Assembly: GCF_017115105.1 (NCBI RefSeq)
Contig: NZ_JABXKH010000015.1
Span: forward strand, 1-35,749
Source of the DNA: Nostoc sp. NMS2
Lineage (GTDB): Bacteria > Cyanobacteriota > Cyanobacteriia > Cyanobacteriales > Nostocaceae
DNA length: 35,749 nt
Direction: 5' to 3'
Shown here in pieces: positions 24,549 through 33,983 of this stretch. The position numbers and the translations under genes are program-made. A model generated the notes under the pieces. The model was not told the DNA's origin, made no database searches, and saw only the letters and a list, made by a program, of their open reading frames with translations. The first letter of the stretch is position 1. Each line of letters opens with the position of its first letter.

Positions 24549-27500
24549 TTGAATACGGTTGAGTTTTTAACTTATCTTCGCAGCTTAGATATTCAAGTTT
24601 TTATTGATGGTGAAAAGTTTCGCGCTAACGCCCCTGATGGAATTCTTACACCAGAATTGCGTGCAAAAATTCAAGAGCGGAAAGCAGAAATTATTGAATT
24701 TTTAGAAGCATCTAATCGCACTAATAACCACAGTTTTAAACCTCTCGTACCTATTTCGCGCTCAGGAAATATTCCTCTCTCCTTTGCTCAACAACGACTG
24801 TGGTTTCTTGACCAATTAATCCCTAATAATCCTTTCTATAACATTCCACTAGCACTACATTTAACAGGTTCGCTGAAATTAGCCGCGCTAGAGCAAACTT
24901 TTAACGAAATCGTGCAACGACATGAAGCTTTACGCACCACTATTGTCGTACAGACAGGGCAACCAATTCAGGTAATTAATCCTACCCTAACAATACCTTT
25001 ATCAATAATAGATTTACGGCAACTGCCACAAGCCGAACGAGAAATACAAGCACGACAACTCACTACGCAAGAAGCTCAACGTCCTTTCAATTTATCAACT
25101 GATTCATTGCTGCAAGTAAAACTGTTGTGGTTGGATGATACACAGTACATCCTGCTGCTAACTATGCACCACATTGTCTCTGATGGTTGGTCTATTGGGG
25201 TGCTGATTCAAGAGATAGCAGCACTCTACACAGCCTTTGCCAGCAATCAGCCTTCTCCTCTACCGAAACTTACAATCCAATATGCAGACTTTGCATACTG
25301 GCAACGCCAATGGTTGCAAGGGGAAGTATTAAAAAAGCAACTGAGTTACTGGCAGAAGCAATTAGACGGCATTTCTATGCTAAACCTGCCAACCGATAGA
25401 CCAAGACTAGCTGTTCAAAATTATCAGGGTGCAAGGCAACCTCTGCAATTATCAAAAAGTTTGAGCAAAGCACTTTTAGCTCTCGGACAACAAGAAGGGG
25501 TAACTTTATTCATAACCCTACTAGCAGCATTCCAAGCTTTACTTTCCCGCTACACACAACAAGAAGATATTGCTATTGGTTCACCTATTGCCAATCGCAA
25601 TCGTAGTGAAATTGAGGGATTAATTGGCTTTTTTGTCAATAGCTTAGTACTGCGTACCGATCTATCAGGAAACCCAACTTTTCGGAAACTATTGAGTCGA
25701 GTTAAAGAGGTAGCTTTAGGAGCATACAGCCATCAAGATTTACCTTTTGAAAAACTTGTAGAAGAACTGCATCCAGAGCGTAATTTGAATCAAAATCCGC
25801 TATTTCAAGTTGTTTTTGCGCTCCAAAATGCGCCGATGACAGCCTTAGAGTTACCTAGTTTAACTTTAAGTCCGCTACCATTTGAAACAGAAACAACGCG
25901 CTTTGATTTGGAGTTCCACTTGTGGGAGCCAAATACTCAAAATGGGTTATGGGCAGATAGCTCAGAAGGAATTAGTGGTTTTGTAATTTATAGCACTGAT
26001 TTATTCGATGACGCTACTATCACCAGGATGCTAGGACACTTCCAAATATTACTGGAGGGTATAGTTGCAAATCCAGAAGAGCGAATTGCACATTTACCAC
26101 TTTTAAGCGAATCTGAGCTATATCAATTGTTAGTTGAATGGAACAATCCCCAGGCAAAATATCCTCAAGATAAGTGTATCCATCAGTTAATTGAGAGCGT
26201 AGCAGAGCAGAATGGTGAGGCAACTGCACTAGTATTTGGCGATGAGCAACTTAGCTACAAAGAGTTAAATATACGCAGTAATAAACTTGCACATTATCTC
26301 AAAAAATTAGGAGTTAAAAGCGAAGTTTTAGTAGGACTTTGTGTAGAACGCTCTTTTAATATGATAATCGGGATGTTGGGCATACTGAAAGCAGGTGGAG
26401 CTTATGTAGCTTTAGATCCAAGCTATCCATCTGAACGTTTAAACTTTATGCTTGAAGATGCTCAAGTCTCAGTTTTATTAACTCACGAGCGATGGCTTGA
26501 ACGTCTGAAAAACTATAATTCGCAAATAATCTCTTTAGATAAGGATTGGGAGATTCTTTCTCAACAGATTGAAGATAATCTTACTAGTAAAGTTACAGTA
26601 GATCACCTCGCTTATGTCATTTATACCTCTGGGTCAACTGGAAAACCTAAAGGGGTTAAAATTGAACATAGAGGATTGTTAAATTTAGTATTTTGGCATC
26701 AAAAAGCGTTTGCAGTTTCACCCATTGAACGAGCAACGCAGATTTCTGGAGTTGCTTTTGACGCTTGCAGTTGGGAAATTTGGCCTTATCTGACTACTGG
26801 GGCAAGCATTTATTTTGTAGATGATGAAACCAGGCGATCGCCTGACTATCTCCGAGATTGGCTAGTATCAAAAGCGATAACAATTTGTTTTATACCAACA
26901 CCTTTAGCAGAGAAAGTTTTATTATTAGATTTTCCTCAGAACGCAGCTTTACGAATATTGCTCACAGGTGGAGACAAACTAAATCAATATCCTTTAGCTT
27001 CTCACTGTTTCCAAGTATTTAACAATTACGGGCCAACTGAGAATACAATTGTAACAACTTCTGGTCATATTTCTGTTAAGAATAAAGGTAATTTAGCACC
27101 TGCAATTGGTCATGCGATCGCCAATACAAAAATTTACATATTAGATAAACATTTACAACCAGTACCTATTGGCGTTTCGGGAGAGTTATACATAAGTGGT
27201 GATGGGTTAGCACGAGGTTATTTAAACCATCCTGACTTAACTGCTGAATCTTTCATCTATCATTCTTTTACTAATAAGTTAAAAGCGCGACTTTATAAAA
27301 CAGGTGATTTAGTTCGCTATCGAGTAGATGGCAACATTGAATTTTTAGGTCGCCTTGATGATCAGGTAAAAATTCGTGGCTATCGTATTGAGTTGGGAGA
27401 AATTGAAGCGGTACTGAGTCAGCATCCAGCAGTGCAGCAAACTGTAGTAATAACTAGTGAGGATGAACAGGAAAAGCGCCTAGTAGCTTATGTAATAGCA

Positions 27501-29255
27501 AAAACTGAATACAGTAACGAACAGGAGAATTTGGAATTAATGCAATTGCAGAATGAGCAGGTTTTGCAATGGCAGATGCTGTATAACGAAACTTATAATC
27601 AATCTACTGATTCAGATCCTACATTCAATTTTGTCGGCTGGAATAGTAGTTACACAAATCAGCCTATTCCAGCAGAGCAGATGCGTGAGTGGGTGGATAA
27701 CCAAGTCGAGCAGATTTTGGCTTTGCAACCCAAACGAGTGTTAGAAATTGGTTGTGGAACTGGCTTGATTCTATTTAGAATTGCACCTCACTGCACTAAA
27801 TATTGGGGAACAGACTTTTCCTCCGTTTCACTTAACTGCATTCAGCAACAGCTACAAAAACAAGAAATGCCGCAGGTAAGACTGTATCAGCAAATGGCTA
27901 CTGACTTCGAGAAAGTAGAAACAGCAGCTTTTGATGTAGTAATTCTGAACTCAGTTGTACAATATTTCCCTACTATTGATTATCTGATTAGTGTATTAGA
28001 AGGTGCTGTGCAGGCAACTGCTCCAGGTGGCTTTATCTTCATAGGGGATGTGCGTAGTTTGACACTCTTGCAAGCTTTCCATGCGTCAGTCCAACTGTAT
28101 CAAGCTGAACCTTCCCTTACCTGCTTCGAGTTGCAACAACGGGTACAAAAGCAAATATTTCAAGAAACAGAGTTAGTTATTGACCCAGATTTTTTTACTG
28201 CAATCAAACAACGCTTTTCGCAAATTAATCATGTACAAATCCAACTGATGCGAGGTAAATATCACAATGAGTTAACTGAGTTTCGTTACAATGTGATTCT
28301 TCATATTAGTGCCAAAATTGTTAGTAATTCTGAAAATTATTCAGTGCTGAACTGGTCTGAAGATAATTTAACAGTCTCAGCAGTACGCCAGTTATTAATT
28401 GAGAATCAACCAGAAATATTAAGCATTATTAATATACCTAATGCGCGGCTGATGTCAGCAATTAAAACAGCAGAATGGCTATCAGACTTAGAAAGTTTTA
28501 AAACTGTAGGTCAAATACGTAAAGCTTTGCAAGAACTAGATAATTTCGGAGTAGATCCAGAATATTTCTATGCGCTCAACGTACCTTACAGTGTTGATAT
28601 TACCTGGTCACATTCAAGTACTGAAGGACATTATGATGTAGTTTTTGTACGGCAAGATGAAGTAGGTAAAAGAACTATTTTTCCTCATAGCACAACTCTC
28701 TCTCGCCCCTGGCAATCTTACGGCAATAATCCCCTACAAACCAAAGCAGCGCGTAAGTTAGTGCCGCAATTGCAGAATTACATAGCACAAAAACTGCCTG
28801 AGTACATGATACCATCAGGTTTTGTAGTATTGGAGTCTTTACCTCTAACAGCTAATGGTAAAGTCAATCGCCACGCCTTAAGAGCATTCCATAATGGAAT
28901 CAAGCCCCAATTGCCTGAAAATTACATCGCACCTCGAACTCCTGTTGAACAAATGCTGGTGAAAATTTTTGTTGAGGTTTTGGGACTTAAGAGCGTAGGA
29001 ATTTATGATAATTTCTTTGAATTGGGGGGTCATTCATTACTGGCAACTCAGCTTGTCTCTAGAGTGCGCGACACCTTACATGTGGAGTTGCCTTTGCGTA
29101 GTGTATTTGAGGCATCGACAATTGCAGATTTATCTAAGGTGGTGGAAAGCTTTAAAGAAAGCAATGCTCAAATTCAAGCCCCAGTTTTAGTACCACTATC
29201 GCGTGAAAGTCGGCGGATTAAGTTATCTTCCTTAAACGAACAGAGCAAGGGCTGA
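24549..29255 (+). CDS. NRPS module: TubC docking, C, A with N-methyltransferase, T
   Basis: A 1568-residue synthetase. Residues 1-60 are a TubC-type N-terminal docking domain (VEFLTYLRSLDIQVFIDGEK, GILTPELRAKIQERKAEIIE). Condensation domain about 75-520 with HHIVSDGWS near 206. Adenylation domain from about 530 (YTSGSTGKPKG near 690, NYGPTENT near 826), interrupted after A8 by a SAM methyltransferase, about 950-1360, with VLEIGCGTGLILF near 1065. A10 is NGKVNRH near 1435 and the carrier domain has ELGGHSLL near 1491. The pocket reads D-A-W-F-L-G-N-I-V-K, one conservative change from the classic Leu code, so N-methyl-Leu is predicted. TTG 24549 is chosen: GAAGGGG lies upstream and relatives begin MNTVEFL; another TTG is at 24531. 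The C-terminal tail LSRESRRIKLSSLN suggests hand-over to another protein. Confidence 0.93.
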   Translation: MNTVEFLTYLRSLDIQVFIDGEKFRANAPDGILTPELRAKIQERKAEIIEFLEASNRTNNHSFKPLVPISRSGNIPLSFAQQRLWFLDQLIPNNPFYNIPLALHLTGSLKLAALEQTFNEIVQRHEALRTTIVVQTGQPIQVINPTLTIPLSIIDLRQLPQAEREIQARQLTTQEAQRPFNLSTDSLLQVKLLWLDDTQYILLLTMHHIVSDGWSIGVLIQEIAALYTAFASNQPSPLPKLTIQYADFAYWQRQWLQGEVLKKQLSYWQKQLDGISMLNLPTDRPRLAVQNYQGARQPLQLSKSLSKALLALGQQEGVTLFITLLAAFQALLSRYTQQEDIAIGSPIANRNRSEIEGLIGFFVNSLVLRTDLSGNPTFRKLLSRVKEVALGAYSHQDLPFEKLVEELHPERNLNQNPLFQVVFALQNAPMTALELPSLTLSPLPFETETTRFDLEFHLWEPNTQNGLWADSSEGISGFVIYSTDLFDDATITRMLGHFQILLEGIVANPEERIAHLPLLSESELYQLLVEWNNPQAKYPQDKCIHQLIESVAEQNGEATALVFGDEQLSYKELNIRSNKLAHYLKKLGVKSEVLVGLCVERSFNMIIGMLGILKAGGAYVALDPSYPSERLNFMLEDAQVSVLLTHERWLERLKNYNSQIISLDKDWEILSQQIEDNLTSKVTVDHLAYVIYTSGSTGKPKGVKIEHRGLLNLVFWHQKAFAVSPIERATQISGVAFDACSWEIWPYLTTGASIYFVDDETRRSPDYLRDWLVSKAITICFIPTPLAEKVLLLDFPQNAALRILLTGGDKLNQYPLASHCFQVFNNYGPTENTIVTTSGHISVKNKGNLAPAIGHAIANTKIYILDKHLQPVPIGVSGELYISGDGLARGYLNHPDLTAESFIYHSFTNKLKARLYKTGDLVRYRVDGNIEFLGRLDDQVKIRGYRIELGEIEAVLSQHPAVQQTVVITSEDEQEKRLVAYVIAKTEYSNEQENLELMQLQNEQVLQWQMLYNETYNQSTDSDPTFNFVGWNSSYTNQPIPAEQMREWVDNQVEQILALQPKRVLEIGCGTGLILFRIAPHCTKYWGTDFSSVSLNCIQQQLQKQEMPQVRLYQQMATDFEKVETAAFDVVILNSVVQYFPTIDYLISVLEGAVQATAPGGFIFIGDVRSLTLLQAFHASVQLYQAEPSLTCFELQQRVQKQIFQETELVIDPDFFTAIKQRFSQINHVQIQLMRGKYHNELTEFRYNVILHISAKIVSNSENYSVLNWSEDNLTVSAVRQLLIENQPEILSIINIPNARLMSAIKTAEWLSDLESFKTVGQIRKALQELDNFGVDPEYFYALNVPYSVDITWSHSSTEGHYDVVFVRQDEVGKRTIFPHSTTLSRPWQSYGNNPLQTKAARKLVPQLQNYIAQKLPEYMIPSGFVVLESLPLTANGKVNRHALRAFHNGIKPQLPENYIAPRTPVEQMLVKIFVEVLGLKSVGIYDNFFELGGHSLLATQLVSRVRDTLHVELPLRSVFEASTIADLSKVVESFKESNAQIQAPVLVPLSRESRRIKLSSLNEQSKG

Positions 29256-29756
29256 AAAATTTTGTTGTGATTTAATCGTTAGAGCTTCCTTTAATTCCAG
29301 CACGTCTTGCCAAAACTGCCCAAGATTCCTTTGCTTTAAACAAAAGAAGCACAATGGCAAGATACAACCAAAACAATACATAACTAGACCCAATACGCAA
29401 TCAGCCCTTAAACAGAGATAGGCGATCGCTACAAATAGTCTCACGCTAGAGGTGATTCATCAAGTGTCTTCCTAAGATGAAATAGCATCGTTAATAAATG
29501 TTAAATGTCATAACCCAGGCTTAACTACACCAAGTAAATCCATAGATGCAGCAGTTTATTCAAACTTACTTAGGTTGTCATAGTAACTGCTTGAACATGA
29601 TTACCTATTGCTTCCAGAGCAGCCAACTAGCCTAACGTTACACATAAACTCTTTGGCATGAGAGCCTTGGTTAATAAGGCAAAGCAGGAAACTAGTGAAA
29701 CGGCGGCCGGACTGCGCTCAAGATTTGATCGATAAGCCCCTAATGAGACAATTGTT
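29256..29756. other. 500-bp intergenic stretch
   Basis: Reverse-strand frames here (for example about 29232-29444, rich in Cys/Leu) have no family likeness and no ribosome site, so I read no gene. There is one GCGATCGC site and no strong terminator after the NRPS. The promoter of the following SRPBCC gene must lie at the right end, but no clear -10/-35 pair stands out. Confidence 0.4.
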
Positions 29757-30239
29757 ATGAATCAACGCATTAAGGTTGAAAAAACTGTCACGATCAACAA
29801 GCCAGCAGAAGAACTTTACCGCTTTTGGCATAACTTTGAGAACTTGCCCAGTTTTACAAAGCATATCAAAGACGTGAAAGTATATAACGACAAGCAATCG
29901 CACTGGATAACTAGCGCACCGTTAGGCAAAAGTGTTGAATGGGATGCAAATATTGTTGAAGATCGTGAAAACCAATTGATTAGTTGGACTTCAGTTGAAG
30001 GCGCAGATATTGCAAACTCTGGTTCTGTCCACTTCAAGCCAGCACTGAACGATCGCGGTACTGAGGTGAAAGTCGTCACAGAATACAATCCACCAGGTGG
30101 ATTGGTCGGAGATGCGATCGCCAAACTCTTTGGTGAATCACTCGAACAGCAGCTAGGAGATGATTTACACCGCTTCAAAATGCTGATGGAAACGGGCGAG
30201 ATTGCGACAACAGAAGGTCAACCAAAGGGGAAAGGTTAA
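29757..30239 (+). CDS. SRPBCC (polyketide cyclase/dehydrase-like) protein
   Basis: A 160-residue START-like protein: VEKTVTINKPAEELYRFWHN, FENLPSFTKHIKDVKVYND, then SHWITSAPLGKSVEWDANI, LISWTSVEGADIANSGSVHF and the long C-terminal helix GESLEQQLGDDLHRFKMLME. These match the polyketide_cyc2 group, often called cyclase/dehydrase. Such proteins commonly stand beside a zinc-dependent alcohol dehydrogenase, as here (208 nt downstream). In cyanobacteria the pair may relate to stress or desiccation, but the substrate is unknown and a link to the NRPS is not shown. The C-terminus is Gly/Lys-rich (EGQPKGKG). Intact. Confidence 0.87.
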   Translation: MNQRIKVEKTVTINKPAEELYRFWHNFENLPSFTKHIKDVKVYNDKQSHWITSAPLGKSVEWDANIVEDRENQLISWTSVEGADIANSGSVHFKPALNDRGTEVKVVTEYNPPGGLVGDAIAKLFGESLEQQLGDDLHRFKMLMETGEIATTEGQPKGKG

Positions 30240-30296
30240 CAATTCAAAATTCAAAATGACGCTCGTAGACTCGCTAACAAAATTCAAAATTAAAGA

Positions 30297-30331
30297 CATT
30301 TCAGACGGGGATTTAAACCCCGACTGAAATG
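30297..30331. repeat. Hairpin repeat between SRPBCC and dehydrogenase genes
   Basis: Arms CATTTCAGACGGGG and CCCCGACTGAAATG pair over 14 bp with one mismatch around ATTTAAA. It looks like a dispersed palindromic repeat common in Nostoc-type genomes. It could act as a terminator or a processing hairpin. AATTCAAAATT repeats lie just before it (30240-30292). Confidence 0.75.
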
Positions 30332-30447
30332 GGTGCTACATGTAGATTGCAGGTTCTTAAACCCTTTAATTTACGATAAATATTTAACCCAACTCCGTAA
30401 ATAGATTTCACATTTGACGAACAACTTCACTTTAGGAAACTCAAGCA

Positions 30448-31653
30448 ATGAAAGCAGTTTGTTGGCAAGGTACAAACAAGGTTGAGGTTGAAACCGTACC
30501 CGATCCTAAAATCATTAATCCGCGTGATGCGATCGTGAAAATCACGTCAACGGCGATCTGTGGTTCTGATTTACATTTGTATAACGGTTACAACCCGGCG
30601 ATGAAACCAGGCGACATCTTGGGGCATGAATTCATGGGAGAGATCGTTGAACTAGGGAGTGCTTTTAAAAATGGAAATATCCATAACAAAGGCAAAGACC
30701 TTGCCATCGGCGATCGCGTCGTTGTTCCCTTTACAATTTCCTGCGGCTCGTGTTTCTTCTGCAATCGGGATTTATGGTCGTTGTGCGATAATTCTAACCC
30801 CAACGCTTGGATGGCAGAAAAAATGATGGGTCATTCCCCATCGGGTCTTTTTGGCTACTCCCATTTGACCGGGGGTTACGCAGGAGGTCAAGCGGAATAT
30901 GCCCGCGTTCCCTTTGCCGATGTCGGGTTATTCAAGATTCCCGATGGACTAGCAGATGAACAAGTCCTGTTTTTCACTGATATTTTCCCTACTGGTTATA
31001 TGGCAGCCGAAAATTGTGACATCCAACCAGGGGATACGGTGGCAATTTGGGGTTGCGGCCCAGTTGGGCAATTTGCCATTAGAAGTGCCTTCATGCTGGG
31101 TGCTGGACGTGTCATTGCCATTGATCGCGTTCCCGAAAGGCTCCAGATGGCAAAAGATGGGGGAGCAGAAATTCTGAACTATGAAGAAATCGAGGTGGGT
31201 GAAGCCCTCAAAGAAATGACTGGGGGAATGGGGCCCGATTCCGTTATGGATGCGGTAGGAATGGAAGCTCACGGCATGGGTTTGGAAGGCTTCTATGACA
31301 AAGCGATGCAAGCGGTGCGACTGGAAACCGATCGCCCCAATGTATTGCGTCAAGCGATCGTTGCCTGTCGTAAAGGCGGCACGGTTTCGGTTCCCGGTGT
31401 TTACACAGGCTTTGTAGACAAGATACCAATGGGTGCTTTTATGAACAAAGGCTTAACCATGAAAACAGGACAGACGCACGTACATCGATATTTAGAAAGG
31501 CTACTCGAGCGCGTTCAAAACGGCGATATTGATCCCTCGTTTGTAATTACCCACCGTTTGCCGCTAGAGCAAGCTCCCCACGGCTACGAAATCTTCAAAG
31601 ACAAGAAAGACAATTGCATCAAGATTGTCCTCAAACCAGGTCAGGCTGCATAA
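30448..31653 (+). CDS. Zinc-dependent alcohol dehydrogenase (glutathione-independent formaldehyde-dehydrogenase-like)
   Basis: A 401-residue medium-chain dehydrogenase. Catalytic zinc ligands are Cys38 in [10 protein letters not shown] and His60-Glu61 in LGHEFMGE. The structural zinc is held by Cys99, Cys102, Cys105 and Cys113 ([15 protein letters not shown]). A Rossmann domain follows, with [20 protein letters not shown] and AIDRVPERL. The long insert [20 protein letters not shown] and the length of about 400 residues match the group of formaldehyde-dismutase/FdhA-like enzymes that oxidise aldehydes or alcohols with tightly bound NAD. The physiological substrate here is unknown. It is the probable partner of the SRPBCC gene upstream. 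The ATG has only a weak purine stretch (AGGAAA) before it. Intact. Confidence 0.92.
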   Translation: MKAVCWQGTNKVEVETVPDPKIINPRDAIVKITSTAICGSDLHLYNGYNPAMKPGDILGHEFMGEIVELGSAFKNGNIHNKGKDLAIGDRVVVPFTISCGSCFFCNRDLWSLCDNSNPNAWMAEKMMGHSPSGLFGYSHLTGGYAGGQAEYARVPFADVGLFKIPDGLADEQVLFFTDIFPTGYMAAENCDIQPGDTVAIWGCGPVGQFAIRSAFMLGAGRVIAIDRVPERLQMAKDGGAEILNYEEIEVGEALKEMTGGMGPDSVMDAVGMEAHGMGLEGFYDKAMQAVRLETDRPNVLRQAIVACRKGGTVSVPGVYTGFVDKIPMGAFMNKGLTMKTGQTHVHRYLERLLERVQNGDIDPSFVITHRLPLEQAPHGYEIFKDKKDNCIKIVLKPGQAA

Positions 31654-31816
31654 AATCGGCAGAAAGGCTCTGAGGCTACCTTTGAGTTTTGATGCGATCC
31701 CTCAACATCGTTTCTGGATGCGGCAAGAAAAAGATCAAGTTCCAGCATAAAAGGCTTCCAAAGAATAAAGTACTCATCCTACTAGTGGTCTGTCCCATTA
31801 ATTTTGCCAGGCTGCG

Positions 31817-31850
31817 AGATCCCCGACAACTTCCGCGAAGTCGGGGATCT
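31817..31850. repeat. AGATCCCCGAC palindromic repeat
   Basis: AGATCCCCGAC and GTCGGGGATCT (11 bp perfect) enclose a 12-nt loop. This is a dispersed palindrome frequent in Nostocales and lies 160 nt after the dehydrogenase stop, so it may serve as a terminator. The surrounding 31654-32021 shows no gene; a TATAAT at 31947-31952 could be the -10 of the following cassette. Confidence 0.7.
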
Positions 31851-32021
31851 GAACACCACGAACCTCTGAAAGAGAATTTTACTTTCTACAGTTGTCCTAC
31901 GCTAAAAAATAATTTATGCATACAATAATCTCCCTTTTGTGGAGTATATAATCAGACAAAAGATAGAGATGCTAACCGATTTAATTTAATTACTATTAAC
32001 AAGATATAAAGAAATATTACA

Positions 32022-32038
32022 GAAAGGAGTCGGCTATT
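32022..32038 (+). promoter_or_regulatory. Ribosome site before an ATT start
   Basis: GAAAGGAG (32022-32029) is one of the best Shine-Dalgarno sequences in the window. Six nt later stands ATT (32036-32038) in the frame of the acyl-CoA-dehydrogenase-like gene. No ATG, GTG or TTG occurs in frame between the upstream TAA (31997-31999) and 32213. Confidence 0.65.
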
Positions 32039-33244
32039 AGCATCCAATTATTAAAGAATGCCGTCATTCCCAAATGGTATGGTTCTAACATTGCTCTGGA
32101 TCTAAAACATGCCACAGAAATTGCGGATTATTGTTTAAACAATGCCACTGCAATAGATTGCAATACTGCTTTTCCTAAGCAAGAGTTTGAGCTAATTGCT
32201 AAGGCTGGGTTATTGACTGCACCATTGGCGAAAGAATTAGGCGGATGGGGTGCAGGAATTGATGCTAATGTTACCTACGAGCTTTTAATGCTATTAAAGC
32301 AGATAGGGCATGGCAATCTGGCAGTTGGGCGAATTTATGAAGGACATATCAATGCCCTACAACTGATTCAGACTTTTGGTTCTATAGAACAAATCACAAG
32401 CTGCGCCCATGATGCCCGCGATCGCAAGAAAATATTTGGCGTTTGGAATGCTGAAGCCTCTGATGGTGTGAAGATAATTCCTTGTGAAAATGGGCGTTAT
32501 CGCCTGGAAGGTTCTAAAACATTTTGTACTGGTACTGGCTATGTTGAACGTCCTTTCGTGAATGGAGTGTTGCCAGAAGGCGGTTGGCAAATGTGCATTG
32601 TGCCAATGGACGAAGTGACAACAGTTAGCGATCCCGCTTGGTGGCAACCTTCTGGGATGCGAGCTACTGCTAGTTACAAAGTGGATTTTAACGGTGTCGA
32701 TTTGGAGCAGAGCTATTTAATCGGCCAGCCAGGAGACTACTATCGACAGCCTTGGTTGTCTGTTGGGGTGATTCGGTTTGCTGCTGTGCAACTAGGTGGG
32801 GCGGAAGCACTGTTTAACCTAACTCGCCAGTATCTCCAGAAGTTGGAATATACCAACGATCCATATCAGCAGGAACGGCTTGGCAGAATGGCGATCGCCA
32901 TTGAAAGTGGTAATCTCTGGCTGCGGGGGGCTGCGGATCGAGTAGCAGCCTATGCGCCAGTGTTTGGTGGCGATCCCACTGTTCTCCACCCGCAAGCAAA
33001 CCAACTCGTCGCCTATGCAAACATGGTCAGGACAGCAATTGAACAAATTTGCATTGATGTGATGCATTTGTGTCAACGTTCTGTTGGAACTCGCGGCTTA
33101 CTACCACCAAATCCGATGGAACGAATTATCCGAGATTTGACTCTATATCTGCGTCAACCGGCTTTTGATGCGGCCTTGGCAAATGTCGGGCAATATGTCT
33201 TGCATGAAAGTAATCCGGCTTCAATGCTTTGGAATGATGAATGA
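32036..33244 (+). CDS. Acyl-CoA-dehydrogenase-like flavoprotein, ATT start
   Basis: A protein of about 402 residues of the acyl-CoA dehydrogenase fold. The N-terminal helical domain (SIQLLKNAVIPKWYGSNIAL, GLLTAPLAKELGGWGAG) is included only if translation starts at ATT 32036; from TTG 32213 about 59 conserved-looking residues would be lost. The middle domain has RLEGSKTFCTGTGYVERPFV and the C-terminal helices SVGVIRFAAVQLGGAEALFN and RTAIEQICIDVMHLCQRSVG. The usual catalytic Glu context (YEG) is not visible, so it may be a monooxygenase-type or non-classical member. It overlaps the PIG-L gene. In this cassette its substrate is unknown. Either ATT is used as a weak start or an ATG has mutated. 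Confidence 0.8.
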   Translation: MSIQLLKNAVIPKWYGSNIALDLKHATEIADYCLNNATAIDCNTAFPKQEFELIAKAGLLTAPLAKELGGWGAGIDANVTYELLMLLKQIGHGNLAVGRIYEGHINALQLIQTFGSIEQITSCAHDARDRKKIFGVWNAEASDGVKIIPCENGRYRLEGSKTFCTGTGYVERPFVNGVLPEGGWQMCIVPMDEVTTVSDPAWWQPSGMRATASYKVDFNGVDLEQSYLIGQPGDYYRQPWLSVGVIRFAAVQLGGAEALFNLTRQYLQKLEYTNDPYQQERLGRMAIAIESGNLWLRGAADRVAAYAPVFGGDPTVLHPQANQLVAYANMVRTAIEQICIDVMHLCQRSVGTRGLLPPNPMERIIRDLTLYLRQPAFDAALANVGQYVLHESNPASMLWNDE

Positions 33245-33983
33245 ATTCGGCTTGATTGCATTACCACTAGACAATCCTAATGTTTTGCCCTGGCGTTCAA
33301 TTAACGAGATCGCTTGTAGTTCGGCATTGATTGTCGCTCCCCATCCTGATGATGAGACATTAGGTTGTGGGGGTGCGATCGCTCTGTTACGGTCTTTAAA
33401 TTGTCATGTGCAAGTGTTAGTCATCAGTGATGGTACTCTTTCACACCCTCGTTCCCAAAAATATCCCGCAGATAGACTCCTAGCTCTGCGGGAAACGGAA
33501 ACGCTATCAGCATTAAAATTACTGGGTGTAGAGGTTAATGATGTCACCTTCTGTAGAATGCAGGATGGGTCAATTTCAACACAGTATCAAACTGCAATAG
33601 CTAGTTGTCGTGCTTACATCACAGAAATCGCCCCACAAATTATCTTTTTACCCTGGCGATGTGACCCTCATGCAGACCACCGAGGTACGTGGAAGTTAAT
33701 TCACACAGTGCTGGATGATTTGCCCTTATCCCCCCGATTGATTGAGTATCCGATTTGGGATTGGGACTGTGACCAACGAAAGAGTATGCCAGGATCTCTT
33801 GATGTGACAACTTGGCGGTTGAATATTAGCGCAGTGGTGGAGTTAAAACAGCAAGCGATCGCTGCTTATCGTTCCCAAACTACAGACTTAATTGATGACG
33901 ATCCAGAAGGCTTTCGCCTAACTCCCGAAATGTTAGCAAACTTTACTCATCCTTGGGAAGTTTATATAGAGGAAAACCAATGA
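33234..33983 (+). CDS. PIG-L family (LmbE-like) zinc deacetylase
   Basis: A 249-residue PIG-L/LmbE-fold enzyme expected to remove N-acetyl groups from GlcNAc-type sugars. The zinc and catalytic motif is IVAPHPDDETLGCGGAIALL at about 33-53 (His37, Asp39, Asp40). The second zinc motif is CDPHADHRGT near 145, and YPIWDWDC is the substrate-side pattern of the family. ATG 33234 (or 33237) is chosen over an earlier frame start at 33165, which lies inside the dehydrogenase gene. The gene overlaps the dehydrogenase stop by about 11 nt and the methyltransferase start by ATGA, so all three are translationally coupled. The sugar substrate is not identifiable. Intact. Confidence 0.9.
   Translation: MMNEFGLIALPLDNPNVLPWRSINEIACSSALIVAPHPDDETLGCGGAIALLRSLNCHVQVLVISDGTLSHPRSQKYPADRLLALRETETLSALKLLGVEVNDVTFCRMQDGSISTQYQTAIASCRAYITEIAPQIIFLPWRCDPHADHRGTWKLIHTVLDDLPLSPRLIEYPIWDWDCDQRKSMPGSLDVTTWRLNISAVVELKQQAIAAYRSQTTDLIDDDPEGFRLTPEMLANFTHPWEVYIEENQ

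Noticed and set aside
29232..29444. 70-codon reverse frame after the third NRPS gene
   Set aside because: It overlaps the NRPS stop, has no ribosome site and no recognisable family; probably a chance frame.
31689..31928. 79-codon forward frame after the dehydrogenase
   Set aside because: It runs through the AGATCCCCGAC palindromic repeat, has no ribosome site and no protein-like composition.
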